Shown: positions 8,113 to 16,745 of the stretch, piece by piece
Numbering within the stretch: the first letter of the stretch is position 1
Layout of the letters: every line of letters starts with the position of its first letter
From: Bacillota bacterium
Lineage (GTDB): Bacteria; Bacillota; Clostridia; Christensenellales; Aristaeellaceae
DNA length: 64,000 nucleotides
Assembly (NCBI GenBank): GCA_023395615.1
Contig: JAEWYP010000067.1
Location: forward strand, 1-64,000
Direction of reading: 5' to 3'
The notes under the pieces: generated by a model
What the model saw: only the letters and a program-made list of their open reading frames with translations
Database searches by the model: none
Told to the model about the DNA's origin: nothing
Program-made: the position numbers and the translations under genes

Positions 8113-9099
8113 ATGCCAACGCAGAATATGGCACAGCCCTTTATGCATCGCCCGGTGCTGTTTGCCGAAGTGATGCAATGGATGCGCCCCCAGGAGGGCG
8201 GCGTATACCTGGACGGCACGCTGGGCGGCGGCGGCCACAGCGAGGGGATTTTGCGCGCGGCGGGCGGAAAAGCGACGCTGTACGGCATTGACCGCGACCC
8301 GGAAGCCATCGCAGCCGCGAGCGCGCGGTTGCAGGCGTATGAGGGCTTCCAAGCCCTGCACGGCAACTTTCACGATGCGAAGGCGCTGCTGAAAGCGGCG
8401 GGCGCGCCGCCGCTTACGGGTGCGCTGATAGACCTGGGCGTGAGCAGTTATCAGTTGGATAACGCGGAGCGCGGCTTCAGTTACCACGAGGACGCGCCGC
8501 TGGATATGCGCATGGACGCCTCGCAGGGGGAAACCGCCGCCGATTATCTGGCGCGGGTAAGCCCGGAAGAATTCCGGCGGATACTGACCGACTACGGCGA
8601 AGAAAAATGGGCGGCACGCATCGCGCAGATTTTTGCGGAAAAACGCGCACAAAAGCCGATTACGACCACGCTGGATCTGGTAGCCGTGGTGGACGCGGCC
8701 ATCCCTAAAGCCGTGCGCCGCAAAGACGAGGGGCACCCGGCCCGGCGAACCTTTCAGGCGGTGCGCATTGCCGTAAACGACGAGCTGGCTCCGCTGGATC
8801 AGGCTCTGTGCGATCTAACCGACCTACTGGCTCCGGAAGGGCGGCTGCTGGTGATTACCTTCCATTCGCTGGAGGATCGGATTGTGAAAAACACCTTTCG
8901 GCGTCTGCAAAATCCCTGCACGTGTCCGCCCAAAGCCCCCATCTGCACCTGCGGAAAGCAATCGCTGGGCCATGTGTTGGGGGGCGGGGCGATCCCGCCG
9001 TCGGCGGAGGAAACGGAGAGCAACCCGCGCGCGCGAAGCGCCAAACTCCGCGTGTTTGAGCGTGGAGACGATGCTGCGTCAGCCCGGAAGTGTTGGTAA
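8113..9099 (+). CDS. rsmH: 16S rRNA (cytosine1402-N4)-methyltransferase RsmH
   Basis: A 328-residue methyltransferase. The SAM-binding loop is DGTLGGGGHSEG (residues 34-45), and RPVLFAEVM and FSYHEDAPLDMRMD are further family signatures. It methylates N4 of C1402 in the ribosomal P site. The ATG at 8113 has no close RBS; a good one (GGAAAGGAG, near 8067) lies about 38 bases upstream, and no in-frame ATG, GTG or TTG lies between, so initiation may be at 8113 or at the internal Met of MAQPF. The gene is outside the usual division cluster (mraZ-rsmH-ftsL); it follows valS and precedes rsmI. Confidence 0.95.
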   Translation: MPTQNMAQPFMHRPVLFAEVMQWMRPQEGGVYLDGTLGGGGHSEGILRAAGGKATLYGIDRDPEAIAAASARLQAYEGFQALHGNFHDAKALLKAAGAPPLTGALIDLGVSSYQLDNAERGFSYHEDAPLDMRMDASQGETAADYLARVSPEEFRRILTDYGEEKWAARIAQIFAEKRAQKPITTTLDLVAVVDAAIPKAVRRKDEGHPARRTFQAVRIAVNDELAPLDQALCDLTDLLAPEGRLLVITFHSLEDRIVKNTFRRLQNPCTCPPKAPICTCGKQSLGHVLGGGAIPPSAEETESNPRARSAKLRVFERGDDAASARKCW

Positions 9100-9137
9100 A
9101 AGCGTTGCTCCGAAAGAATGATCATATAAAGTATAGA

Positions 9138-9168
9138 GAAAGCGGCGAACGGCTCGTCGCTTTTTCTC
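9138..9168 (+). terminator. Intrinsic terminator after rsmH
   Basis: AAAGCGGCG-AACGGCT-CGTCGCTTT forms a stem with one G-U pair and is followed by TTTCTCG. It separates the valS-rsmH transcript from the rsmI promoter. Confidence 0.7.
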
Positions 9169-9182
9169 GTGATCGGTCCGGC

Positions 9183-9211
9183 TTGACAGCGGCATGGAAA
9201 TCGCCTATGCT
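9183..9211 (+). promoter_or_regulatory. Promoter of rsmI
   Basis: TTGACA (9183-9188), a 17-base spacer, and TATGCT (9206-9211). The rsmI start is 36 bases downstream, preceded by GGAAAAGGAGG. Confidence 0.8.
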
Positions 9212-9246
9212 ACCGATATTGGACGGAAAAGGAGGCGTGAACGCGG

Positions 9247-10104
9247 ATGCCGACGCTGTACGTGGTCGCAACCCCTATCGGGAACCTGAGTGATTTTTCT
9301 CCCCGGGCGGTGGAAACGCTGAAGAATGTGGCGCTGATCGCGGCGGAGGATACGCGGGTGACGCAAAAGCTGCTGGCCGCGTTTGACATCCATACGCCGC
9401 TGACCAGCTGCCATGAGCATAACGAGCGTTCCAAGGCCGAACAGATTGTGCAACGGATGCTGACGGAGGGAATCGACGCGGCGGTTACGACCGACGCGGG
9501 CACCCCGTGTATCAGCGATCCCGGCAGCCTGCTGGTGGCGGAAGCCGTGAAGAACGGCATTCCGGTGTTGGCTGTCGCCGGGCCCACGGCCATGGCCGCG
9601 GCCCTGAGCGTGAGCGGGATGACTGTGGAGGAGTTCACGTTTTACGGCTTTTTGCCCCGCCAGAAGGGCGAACTGAAAGCAAAACTGCTGGACATGGCGG
9701 GCAAATCCAAAATCGCGGTGGTGCACGAGTCGCCGCACCGCGTGGCGGACCTGCTGGAAGCGGTTTGCGAAACACTACCGCATACGCGGGTAAGCGCCAG
9801 CTGCGACCTGACGAAAAAGTTTGAAAGCACCCTCCGCGGCGAAGCGGGCGAGGTGCTTGCCGCGTTGAACGCCAACCCCAAGGCGGAAAAAGGCGAGTAT
9901 TGCCTTGCGTTGGAATGGCACGACGCGCCGGAACCGCCCCAGCCGGTCTGTAAGCTTTCGCTGGAAGCTCAACTGTTCGATGGGCTGACGAAGGGACTTA
10001 CCCTGCGCCAGAGCATGGAAGCGCTTACGGCGGCGGGGGAGCGGAAAAACGCCGTGTATGCCGCCGGCCTTCGCGTGAAAGCGATGCTAAAAGAGAGCGA
10101 ATGA
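9247..10104 (+). CDS. rsmI: 16S rRNA (cytidine1402-2'-O)-methyltransferase RsmI
   Basis: A 285-residue protein starting MPTLYVVATPIGNLSDFSPR. The TP-methylase (tetrapyrrole methylase fold) family shows ATPIGNL at the start, AEDTRVTQKLL and TDAGTPCISDPG, all present. It adds the 2'-O-methyl group to C1402 of 16S rRNA, the base whose N4 is methylated by RsmH next door. The length is typical. The start has a strong RBS, AAAGGAGG. It has its own promoter. Confidence 0.96.
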   Translation: MPTLYVVATPIGNLSDFSPRAVETLKNVALIAAEDTRVTQKLLAAFDIHTPLTSCHEHNERSKAEQIVQRMLTEGIDAAVTTDAGTPCISDPGSLLVAEAVKNGIPVLAVAGPTAMAAALSVSGMTVEEFTFYGFLPRQKGELKAKLLDMAGKSKIAVVHESPHRVADLLEAVCETLPHTRVSASCDLTKKFESTLRGEAGEVLAALNANPKAEKGEYCLALEWHDAPEPPQPVCKLSLEAQLFDGLTKGLTLRQSMEALTAAGERKNAVYAAGLRVKAMLKESE

Positions 10105-10213
10105 ACCGATGTCGCCATACATGCGAACGAGCCGGGGTTGCCATACACGCCCGGTAGAAACGCTTCGGCGGGATTCACCCCGTGCAGAACAGCAATATAG
10201 ATGAATGTACGAT

Positions 10214-10246
10214 AAACAGCCCGGAGTATCAGTCCGGGCTGTTTTA
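10214..10246. terminator. Terminator between convergent rsmI and birA
   Basis: AAACAGCCCGGA-N7-TCCGGGCTGTTT is a perfect 12-base-pair stem. The flanks are A-rich on the left and T-rich on the right, so it can end transcription from both sides. The bases between rsmI and this hairpin (10105-10213) contain no gene that I can see. Confidence 0.85.
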
Positions 10247-10278
10247 TATAGAATTCCTCTATGGCGCGACCATTGAGA

Positions 10279-11232
10279 CTAACGCGCCTCCGGCAACAGG
10301 GCGACTTCTCCGCTGCGAAGGGTGACGCGTGTGCCATCATTGCTTTGCACAACCAGCGCGCCGGTAGAATCAATATCCACGGCCACCCCTTCGCCGCTTT
10401 GCTCCCCCTGACGCCAGCGCACATGGCGACCCAATGTGAGGGAACGCGCCCGATACGCGGATAGATAACCCGGCGAGGCGGGTGGATACGCCAGCAACGC
10501 ATCCGTAATGGCGGCGGCGAGACGGTTTTTCGCAGGGGTGGCACAGTCGAGGGAACCGACCGTATCCTGAAGCTCGACCGGGATTTCACCGGGGCGCAGG
10601 TTGATCCCTATACCCACCAGCAACGATTCCAGCATACCGCTTTCAAAATCCGTCACAGCCTCGGTTAGGATGCCGCAAACCTTCTTGTCCCCCAGAAACA
10701 GATCGTTGACCCACTTGATGCGCGTTTGCCGCCCCGTAAGGCGTTCTACGGCGTCGGCAACGGATACGGCGGCATAAGCCGTAACGCCCAGCGCGGACTC
10801 GGCGGAACCGCCGGAAGCCAGCGCGACGGTGATGTATAGCCCTGTGCCTCTCGGGGAACAGAAGGCGCGCCCAAGGCGGCCGCGTCCGGCGGTCTGCTCC
10901 TCCGCTGCGATCAGGAACGGCCCCGCTTCGCCACCTGCCAGGCGACGCTTGGCCTCGTTGTTGGTGGAATCGAGCGATTCGAAGCAATATACGGGGATGT
11001 CGGCCTGCAGTGTCGCACGGATTCCTTCCGCAGACAGGCGGTCAGTGTCTGGTGCCAGCCGGTAACCGCGGTTCGGCGTGGATTCCACGGCATACCCTTC
11101 GCTTTTCAGCGCGTTCACAGCCTTCCATACCGCGTTGCGGGTCACGCCAAAACGCTCCGCCAGCGTTTGGCCGGAGAGGGCCGTATCCCGATGTGTTTCC
11201 AGTTCAGCCAGCAGGTTACTTTTTAGCGACAT
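10279..11232 (-). CDS. birA: Biotin-protein ligase and biotin operon repressor BirA
   Basis: A 317-residue bifunctional BirA. An N-terminal winged helix-turn-helix covers about residues 1-60 (LAERFGVTRNAVWKAVNALK). The ligase domain follows, with the biotin/AMP loop GRGRLGRAF near residues 115-123, and KWVNDLFLGDKKVCGILTE further on. The domain order shows the repressor type, which attaches biotin to carboxylases and represses biotin uptake or synthesis genes. The ATG at 11232 follows GGAGGG, which selects it over an ATG 18 bases upstream. bioY at 20670 is a likely target. Confidence 0.94.
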   Translation of the reverse strand: MSLKSNLLAELETHRDTALSGQTLAERFGVTRNAVWKAVNALKSEGYAVESTPNRGYRLAPDTDRLSAEGIRATLQADIPVYCFESLDSTNNEAKRRLAGGEAGPFLIAAEEQTAGRGRLGRAFCSPRGTGLYITVALASGGSAESALGVTAYAAVSVADAVERLTGRQTRIKWVNDLFLGDKKVCGILTEAVTDFESGMLESLLVGIGINLRPGEIPVELQDTVGSLDCATPAKNRLAAAITDALLAYPPASPGYLSAYRARSLTLGRHVRWRQGEQSGEGVAVDIDSTGALVVQSNDGTRVTLRSGEVALLPEAR

Positions 11233-11262
11233 AATCCCTCCACTAATCATCCCTCTTCGTTT

Positions 11263-11291
11263 ATTATATCAACAGCGGCGATGGTGTTCAA
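11263..11291 (-). promoter_or_regulatory. Promoter of birA
   Basis: On the minus strand, TTGAAC (11286-11291), a 17-base spacer, and TATAAT (11263-11268). It is oriented away from the uxuA promoter, with only 28 bases between the two -35 regions and the palindrome. Confidence 0.75.
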
Positions 11292-11318
11292 CCGGGAACA
11301 GGAGAGGGATATCAAACT

Positions 11319-11330
11319 CTAGTATACTAG
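11319..11330. promoter_or_regulatory. 12-base palindrome, candidate operator of uxuA
   Basis: CTAGTATACTAG is perfectly self-complementary and abuts the uxuA -35 box. The central GTATAC core resembles binding sites of GntR- and LacI-type sugar-acid regulators, so a uronate-responsive repressor is plausible. No regulator gene lies beside it. Confidence 0.5.
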
Positions 11331-11360
11331 TTGACGATCCGACGGAGAATATGGTATGAT
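11331..11360 (+). promoter_or_regulatory. Promoter of uxuA
   Basis: TTGACG (11331-11336), an 18-base spacer, and TATGAT (11355-11360). The -10 box is extended (TGG before it). Confidence 0.75.
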
Positions 11361-11426
11361 TTTCACAGCAAAGGTATTCGGCGAGGTCACGCAGAAAGAG
11401 ACAGCGCGACAGAAAGGGGAATTCCA

Positions 11427-12506
11427 ATGAAAATGACTTTCCGCTGGTTTGGCGCAAAAAGCGACGCGATAACCCTGCAACAGATTAAACAGATTCCAAA
11501 CTGCTCCGGGGTGATGGGCGTTCTGGACGCTAAAGCGGCCGGTGAAGTTTGGACGGAAGAGGAAATTCGTGCCTACGTAGACGAAATCCACGCGGCAGGG
11601 TTGGAATGCGAGGTCATCGAGAGCGTAAACGTTCACGAGGATATCAAAATGGGTCTGCCCAGCCGTGACCGTTACATCGAAAATTACTGTGTGACCATCC
11701 GCAACCTGGCAAAATACGGCGTTAAGGTGATTGTGTACAACTTTATGCCGGTGTTCGACTGGTTGCGTACCGATCTGGCCCGCGTCATCCCACAGGATGG
11801 CAGCAACAGCCTGTACTTCGATGAAAAGGATTTGCAGGGAATGACGCCGCTGGAGATTGTGCGCCGTACTGCCAGCGGCAGCAACGGGTTTACCCTGCCG
11901 GGCTGGGAACCTGCCCGTCTGGCGGAGCTGGAAACCACGCTGAAGCGTTATGAAGGCATCACCGCGGACGACCTTCGGGCCAACTACCGCTACTTTCTGG
12001 ATGGGATCATCCCTGTGTGCGAGGAAGTGGGCATGACCATGGCTGTGCACCCGGACGATCCCGCGTGGCCGATTTTCGGCTTGCCGCGTATTGCCCACAG
12101 CCAGTCGGACTTTGACCAGATCGTGAAACTGCACGATTCGCCCCGTAACGCGATTTGCCTGTGCACCGGTTCGCTGGGCAGCAACCCGGATAACGACGTG
12201 CCCGCGGTTTTGCGGCATTTTGGGGAGATAGGCCGCATCGGCTGCGTGCACGCCCGCAACGTGAAACACCTTGGCTACCGGCATTTCCGCGAGGCCAGCC
12301 ACCTTTCCGCGGACGGCGACATCGACATGTACGCGGTGATGAAGGCGATTTACGATACCTGCCCGGATACGTATGTGCGCCCGGATCACGGACGCATGAT
12401 CTGGGGGGAGAAGGGTCGCCCCGGTTACGGCCTGTACGATCGGGCGCTTGGAATCGCCTATCTGAACGGCCTTTGGGAAGCGATTGTGAAATCCTCGCAA
12501 AAATAA
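11427..12506 (+). CDS. uxuA: Mannonate dehydratase
   Basis: A 359-residue UxuA starting MKMTFRWFGAKSDAITLQQI. It dehydrates D-mannonate to 2-keto-3-deoxygluconate in glucuronate breakdown. Family hallmarks are the opening MTFRWFG, MAVHPDDPAWPIFGLPR (about residues 200-216), and RPDHGRMIWGE near residue 325, which contain the metal-binding His and Asp residues. The ATG is chosen by the RBS GAAAGGGGA. The gene is alone here; no uxuB or kdgK/kdgA is in the window. Confidence 0.95.
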   Translation: MKMTFRWFGAKSDAITLQQIKQIPNCSGVMGVLDAKAAGEVWTEEEIRAYVDEIHAAGLECEVIESVNVHEDIKMGLPSRDRYIENYCVTIRNLAKYGVKVIVYNFMPVFDWLRTDLARVIPQDGSNSLYFDEKDLQGMTPLEIVRRTASGSNGFTLPGWEPARLAELETTLKRYEGITADDLRANYRYFLDGIIPVCEEVGMTMAVHPDDPAWPIFGLPRIAHSQSDFDQIVKLHDSPRNAICLCTGSLGSNPDNDVPAVLRHFGEIGRIGCVHARNVKHLGYRHFREASHLSADGDIDMYAVMKAIYDTCPDTYVRPDHGRMIWGEKGRPGYGLYDRALGIAYLNGLWEAIVKSSQK

Positions 12507-12523
12507 AGCAAAATTATGCGGAC

Positions 12524-12556
12524 ACGCCCCGGCGAAACAAAACGCCGGGGTGTATT
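12524..12556 (+). terminator. Terminator of uxuA
   Basis: ACGCCCCGGCG-AAACAAAA-CGCCGGGGTGT is a strong GC stem followed by ATTTTGTTTG. Confidence 0.85.
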
Positions 12557-12605
12557 TTGTTTGCGATGATTGCGTTTTTATGCGGCCGCCCGTCTAACCA
12601 TGGGT

Positions 12606-12634
12606 TTGACGAATTTGGATGCGATTGGTATAAT
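12606..12634 (+). promoter_or_regulatory. Promoter of the 5'-nucleotidase gene
   Basis: TTGACG (12606-12611), a 17-base spacer, and TATAAT (12629-12634), 11 of 12 consensus bases. The start codon is 53 bases downstream after AAAAGGAGG. Confidence 0.85.
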
Positions 12635-12687
12635 CAGGGAGAAGATTGATTGCACTCCCTCTGGACAATTGAAAAGGAGGAACCAAC

Positions 12688-14343
12688 ATGCGGAAAGGGC
12701 TATCCATCCTGCTTGCGCTGGCAATGCTCGCCTTCGGCCTCGCGCCTGCCGCCATGGCTGAACAGAAAGTGGATCTGAGCGGCCAGCTGTTGATTGTTCA
12801 CACCAACGATATTCACGGGTATGCTGTTACCGACCCCTCCGAACCTTCGGTGGGATACGCGCAGATCAAACAATACTGTACCGACGCGAAAGCGCTGGGC
12901 GCGGACGTGCTGCTGCTGGACGCGGGCGACGCTTCCCAGGGGCAGCCGATTGTGAACCTCAGCAAGGGCTTGAACGCCATCTCGTTTATGAACGCGACGG
13001 GGTATGACGCCATGTGCCCCGGCAACCACGAGTTTGACTGGGGCGTGGATCAGTTTTTACAGAACACGGAAACCGCCACGTTCCCGATCCTGTGCGCCAA
13101 TATGCTGCGTACGTCCGACAAGATGCTGTATTTTGAACCCTACAAGATTTTTGAAAAGGGCGGGTACAAGATCGGCGTGATCGGCCTGGATACCCCGGAA
13201 ACCCTCACCAAGGCCAACCCCGCGCTGATGAAGAACGTTACCTTCCTGATGGGTCAGGAGTTGTATGATTGCGCGCAGAAATATGTGGACGAGGTGAAGG
13301 CCGCGGGATGCGATCTGGTTGTGGTGTTGGGCCATCTTGGGGTGGACGACGAAAGCACCGGTAACCGCTCGCTGGATGTGATCGCTAACACCACCGGCAT
13401 CGACCTGTTTATTGACGGTCACAGCCATGTGGTGCTCAACGAGCAGGTGGAACAGAAACACACCGAGGGCGACAAGGACGTGCCTACCACCCTGCTGGTG
13501 AGCACCGGATGTTACGGCCACGCGATCGGCGAGGTAATATACGATGGCAAGAAACTGACCGAAGCGCTGTATGCCGCGCAGCCCACGCAGGTCAGCGCCG
13601 CGTACGGCGACGCGGACGTAAGCGAGTTGGTGGGTGGTATCAACAGCGAGATTGAACAACAGCTGTCCGCGACATTCGCAAAGACTGAGGTCGTGCTCAA
13701 CGGCGAACGTTCGCCGGGCGTGCGAACCGAAGAAACCAATCTGGGCGACTTCTGTACAGACGCGATGTTGTGGCAGGCCAATCAGGTGTACAGCCAGCCG
13801 GTCGTCGCGGCCTTCAACAACGGCGGCGGTATCCGTGCCAGTATCGCGATCGGCGATGTGAGCATGAAGGATATGAAAACCGTTTTCCCATACGGCAACA
13901 CTTTGCAGGTGATGACGCTGAAGGGCAGCGAACTGCTGGAATTGATGGAAGCATCCACCTACTGCACACCGGAACCTATCGGCGGCTTTATGCAGGTAGC
14001 CGGCATTGAAATGACGATCGACACCACCGTGCCCTACGTGAACGGCGATCAGTACCCGGATTCCACCTATTATGCGCCTGCCAAACCCGGCAGCCGGGTA
14101 ACGATCAAAACTGTAGGCGGCCAGCCGTTTGATCCGGACGCGGAGTATGTGGTGGCGACCAACGACTTCTCCGCCGCGGGTGGCGATCAGTGCTATGTGC
14201 TGAAATACGCTAACCAGCAAACGGGTTACAACACCTATGTTTCTCTGGAGGACGCGCTGATCCATTACACAACCGAGGTGCTCGGCGGTGTGATCGGCCA
14301 GCAGTACGCCCAGCCACAGGGACGCATCACGATTCTGAAGTAG
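12688..14343 (+). CDS. Secreted 5'-nucleotidase / UshA-type metallophosphoesterase
   Basis: A 551-residue exported enzyme. Residues 1-24 form a signal peptide (RKGLSILLALAML, cleavage near AMA). The metallophosphoesterase domain shows HTNDIHG (residues 38-44), DAGDASQGQ, GNHEFDWG and DGHSHVVL, which coordinate the two metal ions. The C-terminal 5'-nucleotidase domain (about 320-551) has AFNNGGGIRAS and TVFPYGNTLQVMTL. It should strip phosphate from nucleotides outside the membrane for scavenging. There is no LPXTG anchor or C-terminal membrane segment, so it is probably released or held non-covalently. The exact substrate is not predictable. Confidence 0.92.
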   Translation: MRKGLSILLALAMLAFGLAPAAMAEQKVDLSGQLLIVHTNDIHGYAVTDPSEPSVGYAQIKQYCTDAKALGADVLLLDAGDASQGQPIVNLSKGLNAISFMNATGYDAMCPGNHEFDWGVDQFLQNTETATFPILCANMLRTSDKMLYFEPYKIFEKGGYKIGVIGLDTPETLTKANPALMKNVTFLMGQELYDCAQKYVDEVKAAGCDLVVVLGHLGVDDESTGNRSLDVIANTTGIDLFIDGHSHVVLNEQVEQKHTEGDKDVPTTLLVSTGCYGHAIGEVIYDGKKLTEALYAAQPTQVSAAYGDADVSELVGGINSEIEQQLSATFAKTEVVLNGERSPGVRTEETNLGDFCTDAMLWQANQVYSQPVVAAFNNGGGIRASIAIGDVSMKDMKTVFPYGNTLQVMTLKGSELLELMEASTYCTPEPIGGFMQVAGIEMTIDTTVPYVNGDQYPDSTYYAPAKPGSRVTIKTVGGQPFDPDAEYVVATNDFSAAGGDQCYVLKYANQQTGYNTYVSLEDALIHYTTEVLGGVIGQQYAQPQGRITILK

Positions 14344-14363
14344 CCTTCGTTCAGGCTGAAAAC

Positions 14364-14415
14364 GCGGCGCGGGAGGCGGACCGGGCAAACACCCGATCCG
14401 CAGTCCGCGCCGCTT
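14364..14415 (+). terminator. GC-rich hairpin after the 5'-nucleotidase gene
   Basis: GCGGCGCGG and CCGCGCCGC pair around an inner GGACCGGG/CCCGATCC stem. The stem is strong but no T-run follows, so it could be a terminator or an mRNA-stabilising hairpin. Confidence 0.45.
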
Positions 14416-14468
14416 GCGTCACTCTTACGGAAATTTGCAAAACACTGTTAAAAAACAGCCGGCGCATC

Positions 14469-14498
14469 TTGACGAAACCCGGCGTTTGCGGATAAAAT
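14469..14498 (+). promoter_or_regulatory. Promoter of the glycogen operon
   Basis: TTGACG (14469-14474), an 18-base spacer, and TAAAAT (14493-14498). It leaves an untranslated leader of about 180 bases before glgB. The leader has GC-rich self-complementary stretches (about 14553-14650) but matches no riboswitch class that I recognise. Confidence 0.7.
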
Positions 14499-14683
14499 AG
14501 GACTAGATAGAAATTCTGTTTAGTGGAAACGATAAACCGCTTATGTCCGCCGGACCATGACGGGCCGACATGGGCGTATCCAAATGGCTGCCCGTCGGGG
14601 GCGTGCCGTTGACTGCCCGATGGATTTGAGGGTCAAGGCGCGGACAGCCGATATCCCATTTTTCCGGGGGAGGAGGTTGCCTG

Positions 14684-16717
14684 ATGAAGTATCACCCGCC
14701 TTCCGCAGAGGTTCGCGAGCAGTTCCATCAGGGAACGAATCGCCGCGCATACGAAATGTTTGGCGCGCATCCGTGCCTGGAGGGCAGCGCGCAGAAGTGG
14801 CACTTCTGTCTTTGGGCGCCCAATGCCCGGAAAGTGTCGCTGGTTGGAAGTTTTAACGGATGGAACGCGGAGCGCCATCCCATGAAAAAACAATATGACG
14901 GCACCTGGGAGCTCCGTCTGCCCGAAGAGGAGCTTTTTCAACATACAACCGAATACGGTGGAATGCCTGCGTATAAATACGCCGTTCTGGGGCAGGACGG
15001 CCAGCTGCGCATGAAAGCGGATCCCTTTGGGTTTGCCTCCGAATTGCGGCCCGATACCGCCAGCCGCCTGTGCGAACTGGATGGGTACGCGTGGGGCGAC
15101 GACGAGTGGATGAAGAGGCGACAGGGGTATAATCCCTATGGAAGCCCCGTGAATATTTACGAGATGCACCTCGGCTCCTGGCGGCGGCATGAGGACGGAA
15201 CGTACTTAAGCTATAACGAACTGGCGGATCAGCTGATTCCCTATGTGACCGAGATGGGCTATACCCATATCGAGTTGCTGCCGGTGATGGAACATCCGCT
15301 GGACAGGTCGTGGGGGTATCAGGTGACCGGGTTTTATGCACCTACATCACGATACGGCGCGCCTGAGGACTTTATGGCGTTTGTGGACCGCTGCCATCAG
15401 GCGGGGATCGGGGTGCTGCTGGATTGGGTGCCCGCGCATTACCCGCGTGACGAGGCGGGGCTGTACCGACTGGACGGCACGGCCCTGTACAGCCACCCGG
15501 ACCCCCGCCGGGGCGAGATTGCCCAATGGGGAACGATGCTGTTTGATTTTGGCCGGGGCGAAGTGTGCAGCTTTCTGTTGAGCAACGCGTGCTTCTGGTT
15601 GGAAATGTACCACGCCGACGGCCTTCGTGTGGATGCGGTCAGCAGCCTGCTGTACTATGATTTCTGCAAAGACCCCGGCCAGTGGCTGCCCAACCGATAC
15701 GGCGGGCGGGAAAACCTGGACGCGATCCAGTTTTTACGCAGGATGAACGAAACGGTCTATCACGATTTCGCGGGCGTGATGATGGTGGCCGAAGAAAGCT
15801 CTGCGTTTCCCATGGTGACCGCCCCGACGTATCTGGGTGGACTGGGCTTCGGGTTTAAGTGGAATATGGGTTGGATGAACGACATCCTGTTTTATATTGC
15901 GAAGGAATCGGTCTACCGGAAGTACCACCACGACAAACTGACATTCAGCCTCTGTTATGCGTTCAGCGAAAACTATATCCTGCCCTTTTCCCACGACGAG
16001 GTAGTGCACGGCAAACATAGCCTGCTGGATAAGAACCCGGGCGACCTCTGGCAAAAATTTGCGGGGTTAAGGGCACTGTACGGTTATACCATGGCCCATC
16101 CCGGAAAAAAACTGCTGTTTATGGGCGGGGAATTTGCCCATTTTATCGAGTGGAAATACGACGATCAGCTGGACTGGTTCCTGCTGGTGTACGATCGTCA
16201 TCCGCAGGTACAGGCCTGCGTGAAAACACTCAATCATCTATATCGCGAAACCCCGGCGCTGTATGAGGTGGAAACCTCCTGGGATGGCTATCAGTGGATT
16301 ACCGCTAACGATTCGGATAACAGCGTGATCGCATTCCTGCGTACCGATCGGGCAGGAAACGCCCTGCTCTGCGTGGTCAACTTTACACCGGTCTTTCACC
16401 CGGAGTACCGTGTTGGGCTTCCACTGGGCGGGACGCTAAACGAATGCTTCAACACCGACCGCGCGGAATTTGGCGGCAGCAACCAGTATAATGCGTACGA
16501 GATTCGGGCGGAAGAAGGGGAGTTTAACGGATTTCCATTTCACGCGGACCTCTGTGTTCCGCCGTTAAGCTGCTGTTACTTTTCCTACCGCAAGCGTATT
16601 CCGCCAGTAATTCCCGCAAGCACAGCACGCACGGACACGGCGCAACCCCCGCCAGTTCTTCCGGACACAGGGGGGCAGACTCCGCCGGGGGATGCGCAAA
16701 ACGGGAAACAGGCGTAA
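14684..16717 (+). CDS. glgB: 1,4-alpha-glucan branching enzyme
   Basis: A 677-residue GH13 enzyme starting MKYHPPSAEVREQFHQG. A CBM48 domain (WAPNARKVSLVGSFNGW) lies at about residues 43-63. The catalytic barrel follows, with LLDWVPAHYP, the nucleophile Asp in GLRVDAVSSLLY (near residue 313), the acid/base Glu in MVAEESSAF (near 368) and FSHDEVVHGK (near 436). It creates alpha-1,6 branches in glycogen. The last 45 residues are a Pro/Thr-rich tail not typical for GlgB. It is the first gene of the glg operon, with RBS GGGGGAGGAGG. Confidence 0.96.
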   Translation: MKYHPPSAEVREQFHQGTNRRAYEMFGAHPCLEGSAQKWHFCLWAPNARKVSLVGSFNGWNAERHPMKKQYDGTWELRLPEEELFQHTTEYGGMPAYKYAVLGQDGQLRMKADPFGFASELRPDTASRLCELDGYAWGDDEWMKRRQGYNPYGSPVNIYEMHLGSWRRHEDGTYLSYNELADQLIPYVTEMGYTHIELLPVMEHPLDRSWGYQVTGFYAPTSRYGAPEDFMAFVDRCHQAGIGVLLDWVPAHYPRDEAGLYRLDGTALYSHPDPRRGEIAQWGTMLFDFGRGEVCSFLLSNACFWLEMYHADGLRVDAVSSLLYYDFCKDPGQWLPNRYGGRENLDAIQFLRRMNETVYHDFAGVMMVAEESSAFPMVTAPTYLGGLGFGFKWNMGWMNDILFYIAKESVYRKYHHDKLTFSLCYAFSENYILPFSHDEVVHGKHSLLDKNPGDLWQKFAGLRALYGYTMAHPGKKLLFMGGEFAHFIEWKYDDQLDWFLLVYDRHPQVQACVKTLNHLYRETPALYEVETSWDGYQWITANDSDNSVIAFLRTDRAGNALLCVVNFTPVFHPEYRVGLPLGGTLNECFNTDRAEFGGSNQYNAYEIRAEEGEFNGFPFHADLCVPPLSCCYFSYRKRIPPVIPASTARTDTAQPPPVLPDTGGQTPPGDAQNGKQA

Positions 16718-16745
16718 ATCCATTATCAAAAGGAGTGGAACCGGT

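Noticed and set aside
7723..8736. 337-residue open frame antisense to the valS and rsmH junction
   Set aside because: It crosses two conserved genes and lacks any start signal.
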